DNA from: Limimaricola soesokkakensis
GTDB taxonomy: Bacteria; Pseudomonadota; Alphaproteobacteria; Rhodobacterales; Rhodobacteraceae
DNA: 64,000 nt
Assembly (NCBI RefSeq): GCF_900172345.1
Contig: NZ_FWFY01000003.1
Location: 310,001-374,000 of the forward strand
Reading direction: 5' to 3'
In this document: positions 48,047 through 57,508 of the stretch, piece after piece
How positions within the stretch are numbered: the first letter of the stretch is position 1
How the letters are laid out: each line of letters opens with the position of its first letter
Notes under the pieces: generated by a model
The model's input: only the letters and a program-made list of their open reading frames with translations
Databases searched by the model: none
Told to the model about the DNA's origin: nothing
Made by a program: the position numbers and the translations under genes

Positions 48047-48637
48047 ATGGGCGAGAGATCGCGCGCGGTCGAGGATGTGCTCGACCGGCTTGAGCAGGAG
48101 GGGCGCGACGACGACCGCGCCACAGTGGGTGATGTGACCTCGGCGCTGGGGGATCGCGGCTTCGGTCCGTTTCTCTTCGTGCCGGCGCTGATCGAGATCT
48201 CTCCCATCGGCGGCGTGCCCGGCGTGCCGACGCTCCTCGCGTTGATCATCACGATCTTCGCGGTGCAGATCGTGATGCAGCGCGACGAGATGTGGCTGCC
48301 GGGGTTCCTCGAACGCCGCTCGGTCTCGGGCGACAAGCTCGCCAAGGCGGCCAACAAGCTGCGCGGTATCGGCCGCTGGCTCGATCGGTGGTTTCACGGG
48401 CGCTTTGAAGCGCTAACCGGGCCCAAAGCGTCGCGTATCGCGGGCATCGCGGTGCTGCTCTTGTGCCTGACCGTGCCGCCCTTGGAACTCGTGCCCTTCG
48501 CTTCGAGCGCGCCGATGGCGGCGATCGCGGCCTTCGGCCTCGCCATGACACTGCGCGACGGGCTGCTGATGGGTCTGGGCTTCGTGTTGAGCATCGTGGC
48601 GGTCGGCGTGAGCTTCGGAATGATCGGCGGCGGCTGA
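48047..48637 (+). CDS. ExoD-family membrane protein
   Basis: A 196-residue protein of the ExoD family (named for exopolysaccharide production and alkali tolerance in Sinorhizobium). It has [20 protein letters not shown], the following [14 protein letters not shown] motif and three to four hydrophobic helices ([30 protein letters not shown], and the C-terminal one). Biochemical role unknown. ATG at 48047 follows TTGGAGAGG. Confidence 0.88.
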   Translation: MGERSRAVEDVLDRLEQEGRDDDRATVGDVTSALGDRGFGPFLFVPALIEISPIGGVPGVPTLLALIITIFAVQIVMQRDEMWLPGFLERRSVSGDKLAKAANKLRGIGRWLDRWFHGRFEALTGPKASRIAGIAVLLLCLTVPPLELVPFASSAPMAAIAAFGLAMTLRDGLLMGLGFVLSIVAVGVSFGMIGGG

Positions 48638-48720
48638 AGCCCGGGGGAGGGCTGGCTTATCTGCGGGCGACGCGGCATGGTCGGCGCGCCCGAACCGCTG
48701 GAGAAGACGAGGTGACGAAC

Positions 48721-50775
48721 ATGCGCAAGGGGCCAGACGCCTTTCATTCCCTGCACCGGCACGGCTTTGTCCGTGTCGCCACCGCGACGCCGCGTGTGCG
48801 GCCTGCCGACGTGTCGTTCAACCGTGACGCGGTGATCGCCGAGGCGCGGCGCGCGCATGATGCCAAGGCCGATCTCGTGGTGTTCCCCGAGCTTTGCGTC
48901 TCCTCCTACGCGATCGACGACCTGCACATGCAGACCGCGCTTCTCGACGCGGTCGAGGCGGCGGTGACGCGCATCACCGAGGCCTGCGCCAAGCTCGCGC
49001 CGGTGTGGCTGATCGGCGCGCCGCTGCGCCACGAGGGGCGGCTTTACAACTGCGCCGTGGTGATCTCGCGCGGGCGCATTCTCGGCGTGGTGCCCAAGAG
49101 CTTTCTGCCGAATTACCGCGAGTTCTACGAAAAGCGCTGGTTCGCCGAGGGGCGCGGCGTCACGGGCCGCGCGATGCGGCTCGGGGGAGAGGAGGTGCCC
49201 TTCGGCACCGACCTGATCTTCGAGGCCGAGGATCTGCCCGGCCTGATCTTCCACACAGAGATCTGCGAGGATTTCTGGGCCCCCGTGCCGCCGTCGAGCC
49301 AAGCGGCCACCGAGGGCGCGCTGATCCTCACCAACCTCTCTGCCTCCAATATCGTCATCGGCAAGTCCGACGATCGCCACGTGCTATGCCGCAGCCACGG
49401 CATGCGCAGCTTCGCGGCCTATGCCTATTCCGCCGCCGGCCCCGGCGAGAGCACCACCGATCTGAGTTGGGACGGGCAGGGCGCGGTCTACGAGATGGGC
49501 GACCTGTTGGCGCAGTCGGGCCGCTTCGACGTGGAGCCCGAGCTGTGCATGGCCGATGTCGACACGCAGCGGCTTCTGAACGAGCGGATCCGTACCGGCA
49601 CCTTCAACGATGCGGGCAAGGGGCAGGCCCCGGCCTTCCGGCGCATCCGCTTCGCGCATCGGCCGCATTTCGAGGATGCCGGGCTGATTCGGCCGATCCG
49701 TCGCTACCCTTACGTGCCGAACCGCGAGAGCCATCTCGATCTCGACTGCTACGAGGCCTTCAACATCCAAGTCGAAGGGCTGCGCCGCCGGATGGAATCG
49801 ATCGGCAACCCGAAGCTGGTGATCGGCATTTCCGGCGGGCTCGACAGCACCCACGCGCTGATCGTCGCGGCCAAGGCTTGTGACCGGATGGGTCTGCCGC
49901 GCGACACGATCCTCGGCTACACCATGCCAGGCTTCGCGACCGGCGACGCCACCAAGTCGAATGCGTGGAAGCTGATGCGCGCGATGGGCGTGCAGGCGGC
50001 CGAGATCGACATCCGGCCCGCCGCGCGACAGATGCTGAAGGACATGGATCACCCCTTTTCGGGCGGCGATCCGGTCTATGACATCACCTTCGAGAACGTG
50101 CAGGCGGGGCTCCGGACCGATTACCTGTTCCGGCTCGCCAATCAGAATGGCGGCATCGTCGTCGGGACGGGGGATCTGAGCGAGCTGGCGCTGGGCTGGT
50201 GCACCTATGGCGTCGGCGACCAGATGAGCCATTACAACGTCAATTCCGGCGTGCCCAAGACGCTGATCCAGTATCTGATACGCTGGTCGATCCAGTCCGG
50301 GCAGTTCGACGAGGCCGCCACCATCGACGTGCTGCAGGCGATCCTGAATACGGAGATATCGCCCGAGCTGGTACCGCAATCCGAAGAAGAAGAGCTGCAA
50401 TCGACCGAGGACCGGATCGGGCCCTACGCGCTGCACGACTTCTTCCTGTTCCACACCATGCGCTACGGGCTGCCGCCTTCGAAGGTGGCCTTCCTCGCAT
50501 GGCACGCCTGGCACGATGCCGAGAAGGGGCTCTGGCCGATCGGCTTCCCGCAGGAAAAGCGCCGCGCCTACGACCTCGCGGAGATCCGCAAGTGGCTGGA
50601 GGTTTTCGTCTCCCGCTTCTTCGGCTTCGCGCAGTTCAAGCGCTCGGCCATGCCGAACGGGCCCAAGGTCTCGGCTGGCGGCTCGCTGTCGCCGCGCGGC
50701 GACTGGCGCGCGCCGTCGGATGCGAGCGCGGCGGTCTGGCTCGAGGAGCTTCGCGAAAACGTGCCCGAAGGCTGA
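48721..50775 (+). CDS. nadE: Glutamine-dependent NAD+ synthase
   Basis: A 684-residue two-domain enzyme making NAD from deamido-NAD, ATP and glutamine. The N-terminal nitrilase-type glutaminase has its Glu in [15 protein letters not shown], Lys in [17 protein letters not shown] and Cys in [11 protein letters not shown]. The C-terminal synthetase has the P-loop [14 protein letters not shown] near residue 370 and [16 protein letters not shown]. This is the long (about 680-residue) type. ATG at 48721; a longer frame upstream lacks homology. queC follows after 94 bases. Confidence 0.95.
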   Translation: MRKGPDAFHSLHRHGFVRVATATPRVRPADVSFNRDAVIAEARRAHDAKADLVVFPELCVSSYAIDDLHMQTALLDAVEAAVTRITEACAKLAPVWLIGAPLRHEGRLYNCAVVISRGRILGVVPKSFLPNYREFYEKRWFAEGRGVTGRAMRLGGEEVPFGTDLIFEAEDLPGLIFHTEICEDFWAPVPPSSQAATEGALILTNLSASNIVIGKSDDRHVLCRSHGMRSFAAYAYSAAGPGESTTDLSWDGQGAVYEMGDLLAQSGRFDVEPELCMADVDTQRLLNERIRTGTFNDAGKGQAPAFRRIRFAHRPHFEDAGLIRPIRRYPYVPNRESHLDLDCYEAFNIQVEGLRRRMESIGNPKLVIGISGGLDSTHALIVAAKACDRMGLPRDTILGYTMPGFATGDATKSNAWKLMRAMGVQAAEIDIRPAARQMLKDMDHPFSGGDPVYDITFENVQAGLRTDYLFRLANQNGGIVVGTGDLSELALGWCTYGVGDQMSHYNVNSGVPKTLIQYLIRWSIQSGQFDEAATIDVLQAILNTEISPELVPQSEEEELQSTEDRIGPYALHDFFLFHTMRYGLPPSKVAFLAWHAWHDAEKGLWPIGFPQEKRRAYDLAEIRKWLEVFVSRFFGFAQFKRSAMPNGPKVSAGGSLSPRGDWRAPSDASAAVWLEELRENVPEG

Positions 50776-50829
50776 TCTTTCCCGTCCCGCCCGGATGCGC
50801 TAGTGAGGGTCGCCCGGAATGGTCCGGGC

Positions 50830-50861
50830 ACCGGTCGCAGCCTACCCGGTCAAAACAAGGA
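50830..50861 (+). promoter_or_regulatory. preQ1-I riboswitch-like element before queC
   Basis: Stem ACCGG/CCGGU (50830-50834 and 50846-50850) encloses the loop TCGCAGCCTAC and is followed directly by CAAAACAAGGA. The loop start UCGCAG and the A-rich tail CAAAACAAGG match the class I preQ1 aptamer as I recall it from Thermoanaerobacter (stem, UCGCAG loop, AACAAAACAAGG tail). The tail contains the queC Shine-Dalgarno AAGGA 9 bases before the ATG, so ligand binding could block translation. A 7-bp hairpin GCCCGGA/TCCGGGC lies just upstream (50812-50829). Confidence 0.72.
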
Positions 50862-50869
50862 CGGATCTG

Positions 50870-51568
50870 ATGAAAACCTATGTAATCTGCTCTGGCGGGC
50901 TCGATAGCGTGTCGCTCGCCCACAAGGTCGCCGCCGAGAACGAACTGGCCGGCCTCATCTCCTTCGACTACGGCCAGCGCCACTCGAAAGAGCTGGACTT
51001 CGCCCGCGCCGCCGCCGAGCGGCTCGGCGTGCCGTTCCACCTGATCGACATGCGTTCGATCGGCGCGCATCTGTCGGGCTCGGCGCTCACCGACGATGTC
51101 GAGGTGCCCGACGGGCATTATGCCGAGGACACCATGAAGACGACCGTGGTTCCGAACCGCAACGCCATCATGCTGACCGTGGCCTTCGGCTTAGCTGCGG
51201 CGCAGAAGGCGGATGCGGTGGCCACCGCCGTGCATGGCGGCGATCACTTCATCTACCCGGACTGCCGCCCGGCCTTCACCGAGGCCTTCGATGCGATGCA
51301 GCGCCAAGCACTCGACGGCTACGCCGATGTCCGGCTCTACACCCCCTTCGTGCACGAGCCCAAAAGCGCCATCGTGACCGAGGGTGCGAAGCACGGCACG
51401 CCCTTCGCCGAGACCTGGTCCTGCTACAAGGGCGGCGACCTGCATTGCGGCCGCTGCGGCACCTGCGTCGAGCGACGCGAGGCGTTCCACCTCGCGGGCG
51501 TCGCTGACCCGACCGAATATGCCGATCCGGATTTCTGGGTCGAAGCCGTCGCGCGGGGGGCGAAGTGA
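50870..51568 (+). CDS. queC: 7-cyano-7-deazaguanine (preQ0) synthase QueC
   Basis: A 232-residue ATP-dependent enzyme converting CDG to preQ0 in queuosine synthesis. The PP-loop is CSGGLDSVSLAHK and the four zinc cysteines lie in SCYKGGDLHCGRCGTC. ATG at 50870 gives the standard start MKTYVICSGG. Overlaps queD by one base. The upstream riboswitch-like element fits feedback by preQ1. Confidence 0.97.
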   Translation: MKTYVICSGGLDSVSLAHKVAAENELAGLISFDYGQRHSKELDFARAAAERLGVPFHLIDMRSIGAHLSGSALTDDVEVPDGHYAEDTMKTTVVPNRNAIMLTVAFGLAAAQKADAVATAVHGGDHFIYPDCRPAFTEAFDAMQRQALDGYADVRLYTPFVHEPKSAIVTEGAKHGTPFAETWSCYKGGDLHCGRCGTCVERREAFHLAGVADPTEYADPDFWVEAVARGAK

Positions 51569-51945
51569 TGTATACGATCACCAAGGAATTCCACTTCTCC
51601 GCCAGCCACCAGCTCTGCGGCCTGCCGGGCGATCATCCCTGCGCGCGGCTGCACGGGCACAACTACATCGCCGAGGTGGAGCTGCAGTCCGAGGAGCTCG
51701 ACGAGAACGGCTTCGTGCTCGACTACCGGGCGCTCGACCCGCTCAAGCGCTGGATCGACGACCATCTCGACCACCGCCATCTCAACGAGGTGTTCGGCCA
51801 TGACGGCGTGACCTCCGAGGTGCTGGCCTGGGCGATCTACGACTGGGCCGCCGCGCGCTGGGATCAGGTCAGCGCGGTGCGGGTGTCGGAGACGCCGAAG
51901 ACCTGGGCCGAGTACCGGCCCCAGCCTGGACGGCGCGCGGCATGA
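51568..51945 (+). CDS. queD: 6-carboxytetrahydropterin synthase QueD
   Basis: A 125-residue zinc enzyme of the second queuosine step. Zinc ligands are in [11 protein letters not shown] and LHGHNY, and the catalytic cysteine is in [11 protein letters not shown]. Starts at the ATG that overlaps the queC TGA; four-base overlap with queE downstream. Confidence 0.95.
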   Translation: MYTITKEFHFSASHQLCGLPGDHPCARLHGHNYIAEVELQSEELDENGFVLDYRALDPLKRWIDDHLDHRHLNEVFGHDGVTSEVLAWAIYDWAAARWDQVSAVRVSETPKTWAEYRPQPGRRAA

Positions 51946-52661
51946 CCACGCTGCGCGTCTCCGAAATCTTCGGGCCGACGATCCAGGGCGAGGGTGCGCT
52001 GATCGGCCAGGCCACGGTCTTCGTGCGGCTGGGCGGCTGCGACTACCGCTGCTCGTGGTGCGACAGTCTGCATGCGGTCGAGAGCGAATACCGCCACACA
52101 TGGGCGGCGATGGAAACCGGTGCGGTCTGGGACCGCATTGTCGAGCTGTCCGGCGGGCGACCCCTGACGGTCACCATCTCGGGCGGCAACCCGGCGATCC
52201 AGGATTGCGGCCCGCTGATCGAGCGGGGGCGCGCCCTGGGCTACCGCTTCGCGCTGGAGACCCAAGGCTCGGTGGCGCGCGACTGGTTTTCGCGGCTGGA
52301 GCCGCTGGTCCTGTCGCCCAAGCCGCCGTCCTCGGGCGAGACGCCGGACTGGGCGCGCTTCGACGAGTGCCTCGCGGCAGCGGGCGACGCCGAGGCGATC
52401 CTGAAGATCGTGGTTTTCGACGAGACGGATTACCTCTGGGCCCGCGACGTGGCTTCGCGCTACCCGCAGCTGCCGGTCTACCTCCAGCCCGGCAACCACA
52501 CGCCGCCGCCGCCCGAGGCCGAGGACGCCGAGATCGACATGGACGGCATCACCGACCGCATGGACTGGCTGGTGAGCCGGACGCTGGCCGATGGCTGGTT
52601 CGAGGCGCGCGTGCTTCCGCAGCTGCACGTGCTGATCTGGGGCAACAAGCGCGGCGTCTGA
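51942..52661 (+). CDS. queE: 7-carboxy-7-deazaguanine synthase QueE
   Basis: A 239-residue radical SAM enzyme forming CDG from carboxytetrahydropterin. The cluster motif CX3CX2C is [12 protein letters not shown] (Cys33, 37, 40), preceded by the substrate motif [21 protein letters not shown] and SPKPPSSGE are further family blocks. Last gene of queCDE; GTP cyclohydrolase FolE is not in the window. Its 3' end meets the opposite-strand membrane protein gene. Confidence 0.96.
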   Translation: MTTLRVSEIFGPTIQGEGALIGQATVFVRLGGCDYRCSWCDSLHAVESEYRHTWAAMETGAVWDRIVELSGGRPLTVTISGGNPAIQDCGPLIERGRALGYRFALETQGSVARDWFSRLEPLVLSPKPPSSGETPDWARFDECLAAAGDAEAILKIVVFDETDYLWARDVASRYPQLPVYLQPGNHTPPPPEAEDAEIDMDGITDRMDWLVSRTLADGWFEARVLPQLHVLIWGNKRGV

Positions 52662-52664
52662 AAC

Positions 52665-53354
52665 TCAGGCGGCGCGCAACACGCGCCGCGCCAGAACGAA
52701 GCCCGACAGGAAGGCGGCCTCGGCAAAGAGCTTCGCGCCTTCCTCGAACACCGTCATCACGTCGGTATAAAGAGGTCTTTGCGCCTCGGCCACGTCGAGC
52801 CAGTCGAGCCATTCGTCGCGGTTCGAGATCGCGTCGAGCCCGACTTGCAGCGCTAAAAGCGCGAAGCCGAAGCCAAGCCACGGGAGCAGCTCGCGAAACC
52901 GGCGCAGTTCCGAGCGGCATAGCCACAGCACCGCGAGCCCGACCAGCCCGTAGAACGCGATGATCAGGTCGTCGAGCCGGTCGGTCAGCGCCGTCGACTT
53001 GGCCCCCGCAAGCGTGTGGATCAGCTTGTCGAGATTCTCGTGGATCTGCGCCAGATCGTCGAGCGCGAGAAAGGCGAAGCCCGCGCCGATGGCAATCCAG
53101 ACGGCGCGCGGATCGCGCAGGAGCGGACGGGCGCGGTCGCGCCGAACCTTGCCGATCGCGAAGCTCGTCCACGAGATCAGGCCCAGGAGCAGCACCGAGC
53201 CATAGGTGACGATCCCGCTCTCGCGGAACTGCCAATCGAGTTGGTCGCGCCACAGCCCCAGTGCCACCGCGACGAGCAGCAGCACCGCGACACTTGCGAA
53301 GATGCCGGAAACAGGGAGACGCCCGGGGAGGGGGCTGGAATACGCGTATGTCAT
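52665..53354 (-). CDS. Unknown membrane protein with a D-D...H-E motif
   Basis: A 229-residue protein with five to six predicted helices. One helix end carries FLALDDLAQIHENLDKLIH, an acidic/histidine motif seen in various uncharacterised bacterial membrane proteins. No named family is recognised. It is divergent from the caa3 oxidase operon, with a perfect inverted repeat between the two starts, so co-regulation with the oxidase is possible. ATG at 53354 is the first codon giving a plausible start (MTYAYSS). Confidence 0.7.
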   Translation of the reverse strand: MTYAYSSPLPGRLPVSGIFASVAVLLLVAVALGLWRDQLDWQFRESGIVTYGSVLLLGLISWTSFAIGKVRRDRARPLLRDPRAVWIAIGAGFAFLALDDLAQIHENLDKLIHTLAGAKSTALTDRLDDLIIAFYGLVGLAVLWLCRSELRRFRELLPWLGFGFALLALQVGLDAISNRDEWLDWLDVAEAQRPLYTDVMTVFEEGAKLFAEAAFLSGFVLARRVLRAA

Positions 53355-53371
53355 GGTGCCGTCACATAGCG

Positions 53372-53391
53372 ATTGCGCGACATCGCGCAAT
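53372..53391. promoter_or_regulatory. Perfect inverted repeat between the divergent membrane gene and coxB
   Basis: ATTGCGCGA (53372-53380) and TCGCGCAAT (53383-53391) are separated by CA. It lies 18 bases from the minus-strand start and 105 bases from coxB. It does not match the FnrL consensus TTGAT-N4-ATCAA; the binding protein is unknown. Confidence 0.55.
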
Positions 53392-53496
53392 GCACAGGTC
53401 TCGGTGCGATTTCTTCGACTTGCGACGTTGACCGGAGCGCGGGGCGCGCTCTCATTGTCGTGACCTTGGCGCGAGCGCCGCTGACCCGGACCCTGC

Positions 53497-54507
53497 ATGC
53501 CCCGCGAGACCCGCGCCCGACCCACCTTTCTCTCCGGCCCGTCGCGGCTCGCGCTTCTGTCGTTCCTCCTGCTCGCCGCCTGCGAGGGGCGGCAATCGGC
53601 GCTGGTGCCGGGCGGCGAGGACGCGCGCATCCTGGGCGACCTGTTCTGGGTCATGCTCGCGGGCGCGGTGGTGTTGTGGTTCGGGATGAACGGGCTGTTC
53701 TACTGGGCCACCCGGCGCAGCCCGGCGGCGCATTCGCAGCGGATTGCCAATTGGCTGGTGATCCTAGGTGGCATCGCTTTCCCGACCGTGACGCTGAGCG
53801 CGCTGCTGGTCTATGGGCTGAGCATCATGCCCGACCTGCGCGCCACCGGCGACGGGCCGGTGATCCGGGTGACCGGCGAGCAGTGGTGGTGGCGCGTCGA
53901 ATACGAGCGCGAGGATGGCAGCACCGTCACCACCGCCAACGAGATCCGGCTGCCTGCGGGGGTCCGCTCGACCTTCCTGCTCGACAGCAAGGAGGTGATC
54001 CATTCCTTCTGGGTGCCGTCCCTGGGCGGCAAGATGGACATGTTTCCCGGTCGGGTGAACGAGATGACGCTCGGCCCCGAACGCCCCGGCATCTATCGCG
54101 GCCAATGCGCCGAGTTCTGCGGCGAAAGCCACGCCTGGATGGCCTTCGAGGCCGAGGTGATGGAACCCGACGCTTTCGAGGCGTGGCTCGAGGCCGAGGC
54201 CGCCCCGGCAGTGACGCCCGCGAGCGCCGAGGCGGCCCGGGGTGCGGCGCTGTTCCTGTCGCAGGGCTGCGGCGCCTGCCACGCGGTGCGCGGCACGCCC
54301 GCCGTGGGGCGGGTGGGGCCGGATCTCACCCATGTTGGCTCGCGCCATTCGCTCGCCGCCGGGCGCCTCGGCACCAGCACCGAGGATTTCGCCAAGTGGG
54401 TCGCCAATCCGGGCGCCTGGAAGCCCGGCGCCGAAATGCCCGCCTATGACCACCTTACGGGCGAACAGATCGACGCGATCGCCGCCTATCTCGAGGGCCT
54501 CGAATGA
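53497..54507 (+). CDS. coxB: caa3-type cytochrome c oxidase subunit II with C-terminal cytochrome c
   Basis: A 336-residue lipoprotein-like subunit (lipobox LLAAC, Cys29) with two transmembrane helices and a periplasmic CuA domain. CuA ligands are in VIHSFWVPSL and CAEFCGESHAWM (residues about 208-219), and EQWWWRVEYE is the usual aromatic patch. A class I cytochrome c domain follows from about residue 245 with CGACH and the axial Met in AEMPAYDHL. It passes electrons from soluble carriers to subunit I. Overlaps the subunit I gene by four bases. Confidence 0.95.
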   Translation: MPRETRARPTFLSGPSRLALLSFLLLAACEGRQSALVPGGEDARILGDLFWVMLAGAVVLWFGMNGLFYWATRRSPAAHSQRIANWLVILGGIAFPTVTLSALLVYGLSIMPDLRATGDGPVIRVTGEQWWWRVEYEREDGSTVTTANEIRLPAGVRSTFLLDSKEVIHSFWVPSLGGKMDMFPGRVNEMTLGPERPGIYRGQCAEFCGESHAWMAFEAEVMEPDAFEAWLEAEAAPAVTPASAEAARGAALFLSQGCGACHAVRGTPAVGRVGPDLTHVGSRHSLAAGRLGTSTEDFAKWVANPGAWKPGAEMPAYDHLTGEQIDAIAAYLEGLE

Positions 54508-57074
54508 CCGACCGAAGCATTCCCGCGGGCGACCTCGCGCCACGGGGCATCTATCCCCCGACCGAGAAGATGCTGAACGAGCCGGTGCCGCGCGAGGTCC
54601 GCGAGCGGCAGGAAGAGAATCTGCGTCGCGCCTGGAAGACGCCCGAGGGCTGGCGCTACTGGACCGCCGTCAACAACTCCGAGGTCGGCGTCTGGTACAC
54701 CATGACCGCCTTCGTGTTCATGCTGATCGCGGGCGTCATGGCGCTGCTGATGCGGTTGCAGCTCTGGGTGCCGGAGAACGACCTGATCTCGGCCGACATG
54801 TTCAATCAGCTCTTCACCATGCACGGCTCGGCGATGATGTTCCTCTTCGCGGTGCCGATGTTCGAGGCGATCTCGATCCTGATCCTGCCCGCATTCTTGG
54901 GCGCGCGCGACATGCCGTTCCCGCGGCTCTCGGCCTATGGCTACTGGGCCTTCCTGATCGGCGGGATCTTCGTGATCGGCTCGATCCTGTTCTCGGCGGC
55001 CCCCAAGGCGGGCTGGTTCATGTATCCGCCGCTGGCCACCATCGAGCTTGGCATCGGCTCCGACATCTGGCTTCTGGGTCTCAGCTTTATCGAGGTGGCC
55101 TCGATCGCGGCGGCCGTCGAGCTGATCGTCGGCGCGCTGAAATGCCGCCCCCCCGGCATGCGCGTCAACGTCATGCCGCTCTACGCGTGGTACGTGCTGG
55201 TGGTGGGCGGCATGATCCTCTTCGCCTTTCCGCCGCTGATCGCGGGCGATTTCCTGTTCGAGCTGGAGCGCTCGTTCGACTGGCCCTTCTTCGATCACAC
55301 GCGCGGCGGCGACCCGATGCTGTGGCAGCACCTGTTCTGGATCTTCGGCCATCCGGAGGTCTACATCATCTTCCTGCCTTCGATCGCCATCGCCGCGATG
55401 ATCGTGCCCACGGTCGCACGGCGCCCGATCCTCGGCTATTCCTGGATCGTGCTCTCGGCGGTGGGGACAGGGTTCCTGAGCTTCGGGCTCTGGGTGCACC
55501 ACATGTTCACCACCGGCCTGCCCAACATGTCGCTGGGGTTCTTCTCGGCGGCCTCCGAGGCGGTGGTGATCCCGACCGGCATTCAGCTCTTTGCCTTCGT
55601 CGCGACGCTGATCGCCGGCAAGGTGGTCATGACGCTGCCGATGCTCTGGATCGCGGGCGCTCTGGCGATCTTCACGGCGGGTGGCCTGACCGGCGTCATG
55701 GTCGCGATCGCGCCCTTCGACTGGCAGGTGCACGACACCTATTTCATCGTGGCGCACCTGCATTACACGCTGTTCGGCGGCATGGTGTTCCCGGTGATCG
55801 CGGGGGTCTATTACTTCTTCCCGTTCTTCCGGAAGAAGATGCTGTCCGAGCGGCTGGGCCGCTGGTCCTTCTGGCTGATCTTCACCGGTTTCAACATCAC
55901 CTTCCTGCCGATGCACCTCACCGGCCTCTTGGGCATGCCGCGCCGGGTCTACACCTACCCCGAGGGCTTGGGCATCGACTGGCTCAACCAGATATCGACC
56001 GTGGGCTCGTTCATCGTCGCCGCCGGTTTCGCGGTCTTCGCCTGGGACATCGTGCGCCCCAAGAAGGACCAGCCGCAGATCGAGCGCAATCCGTGGGGCG
56101 CCGGCACGCTGGAATGGAGCCACGAGATCCCCGAGACAAAATGGGGCGTCCGCTCGATCCCGCACATCACCTCGCGCTACCCGCTCTGGGACCAGCCCAA
56201 GCTGGTCGAGCGCATGGATCAGGGGCGCTACTACCTGCCCGATGCCGAGGAGGGGCTGCGCGAGACCATCGTGACCAGCGTGATCGACGCGCGGCCGATC
56301 CAGGTGCAGCGGGTGACCGGCCCGGCCTATATCACCATCTGGGCGGCGGCTTTCACCGGCGGCGCCTTCATCCTGCCGACCTTCCACATCTATGGCCCGG
56401 CCATCGTCTCGGCGGCTTTCGCGGTGGTCTGCATTCTCTACTGGCTCTGGACCTCGACCGCGCGGCCGCCGGAAAAGGACATGAAGGATGTCGGCCTCGG
56501 CCTCAGCCTGCCGACCTACGCCGCCGGGCCGCAGGCGGTGGGCTGGTGGGCGGTCTGGATCACCATGCTGGGCGATGCCACCGCCTTCGCGTCGCTGGTC
56601 TTCGGGGTGTTCTTCTACTGGACCTCGAACACCGCCTTCCCGCCGCCGGGGGCCGAGCATGCGAACGGCTATCTCGTCGCGCTCTCCACCGCCGCCTTCG
56701 CCGCTGCCTGGGCGCTGACGCGCGGCGCGCGCGGGTTGAACCGGGCCGGCCGGGTCGGGTTGGCGCGCGGGGCGCTGGCGCTGGCGCCGCTCCTGACGCT
56801 GGCCGGGATGGGCGGCTTCATCCTGTCGGTCATGGATCTCGACCCGGCCAGCCATGTCTATCCGGCGATGATGTGGGCGCTGATGGTCTGGGTGGTGGCG
56901 CATGGCATCGTTGGCACCATCATGCAGCTCTATTGCCTCGCGGGCAGCCTCTTCGGCAAGCTGACCCCGCGCTATGACGCGGATCTGTGGAACGTCACGT
57001 TGTTTTGGCACTTCCTGGGGCTGACGGCGCTGGTGACCGGCGCGATGATGGGTATCGTGCCCCGGCTGATGTGA
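54504..57074 (+). CDS. Fused cytochrome c oxidase subunits I and III
   Basis: An 856-residue heme-copper oxidase. Subunit I occupies residues 1-about 600 with heme ligand His in FTMHGSAMMF, the Cu-B and cross-linked Tyr segment GHPEVYIIFLP, the pair WVHHMF and heme ligands in AHLHYTLFGGM. Subunit III-like helices follow from about residue 660 (AVGWWAVWITMLGDATAFAS through LFWHFLGL). The fusion is known for some caa3/SoxM-type oxidases. Reduces oxygen to water with proton pumping; overlaps coxB and is followed after 11 bases by a small membrane protein gene. Confidence 0.93.
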   Translation: MTDRSIPAGDLAPRGIYPPTEKMLNEPVPREVRERQEENLRRAWKTPEGWRYWTAVNNSEVGVWYTMTAFVFMLIAGVMALLMRLQLWVPENDLISADMFNQLFTMHGSAMMFLFAVPMFEAISILILPAFLGARDMPFPRLSAYGYWAFLIGGIFVIGSILFSAAPKAGWFMYPPLATIELGIGSDIWLLGLSFIEVASIAAAVELIVGALKCRPPGMRVNVMPLYAWYVLVVGGMILFAFPPLIAGDFLFELERSFDWPFFDHTRGGDPMLWQHLFWIFGHPEVYIIFLPSIAIAAMIVPTVARRPILGYSWIVLSAVGTGFLSFGLWVHHMFTTGLPNMSLGFFSAASEAVVIPTGIQLFAFVATLIAGKVVMTLPMLWIAGALAIFTAGGLTGVMVAIAPFDWQVHDTYFIVAHLHYTLFGGMVFPVIAGVYYFFPFFRKKMLSERLGRWSFWLIFTGFNITFLPMHLTGLLGMPRRVYTYPEGLGIDWLNQISTVGSFIVAAGFAVFAWDIVRPKKDQPQIERNPWGAGTLEWSHEIPETKWGVRSIPHITSRYPLWDQPKLVERMDQGRYYLPDAEEGLRETIVTSVIDARPIQVQRVTGPAYITIWAAAFTGGAFILPTFHIYGPAIVSAAFAVVCILYWLWTSTARPPEKDMKDVGLGLSLPTYAAGPQAVGWWAVWITMLGDATAFASLVFGVFFYWTSNTAFPPPGAEHANGYLVALSTAAFAAAWALTRGARGLNRAGRVGLARGALALAPLLTLAGMGGFILSVMDLDPASHVYPAMMWALMVWVVAHGIVGTIMQLYCLAGSLFGKLTPRYDADLWNVTLFWHFLGLTALVTGAMMGIVPRLM

Positions 57075-57085
57075 GGGAGGGCCGC

Positions 57086-57508
57086 ATGGAGCGCAGCGAT
57101 CAAGACCGGCCCTCGCATCCGCGCGAGGACGAGCACGAATTCGCGGAAGAGCGCGAGAGCCTGTGGCGGATCACGCTCGGGCCGACGATCTGGGCCTTCC
57201 ATTTCCTGATCAGCTACGCGGCGGTCTCGGTCTACTGCTTCAAGTTCGAGCGCATGTTCTCGATGGGCGTACTGCGCATCGCCCTGATCGCGATGACCGT
57301 CGCGATGCTCGCCGCGATCGCCTGGATCGGCTGGCGCGCCTTCCTGCGCTGGGACGTGCGCGACACCGGCGAATTCTCGAACCCCGAGGGCAGCGCCGAG
57401 GATCGGCACCAGTTCCTCGGCCATGCAGGGTTCCTGCTGGCGCTGGTGTCGTTCATCGGCGTGGTCTACGACACGCTGCCCCTGATCATCCTCGGAACCT
57501 GCCGGTGA
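57086..57508 (+). CDS. Small membrane protein of the caa3 operon
   Basis: A 140-residue protein with a charged N-terminal 25 residues and three helices (LGPTIWAFHFLISYAAVSVY, ALIAMTVAMLAAIAWIG, FLLALVSFIGVVYDTLPLII). The FHFLISY motif with histidine and the length are common to an uncharacterised family that sits between subunit I/III and ctaG in such operons. It may be a subunit IV-like or assembly factor. ATG at 57086 has GAGGGAGG upstream. Overlaps ctaG start by four bases. Confidence 0.75.
   Translation: MERSDQDRPSHPREDEHEFAEERESLWRITLGPTIWAFHFLISYAAVSVYCFKFERMFSMGVLRIALIAMTVAMLAAIAWIGWRAFLRWDVRDTGEFSNPEGSAEDRHQFLGHAGFLLALVSFIGVVYDTLPLIILGTCR

Noticed and set aside
54486-57011. 841-codon open frame opposite the fused oxidase gene
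   Set aside because: Exactly antisense to a protein with all heme-copper oxidase motifs; low-complexity charged translation.
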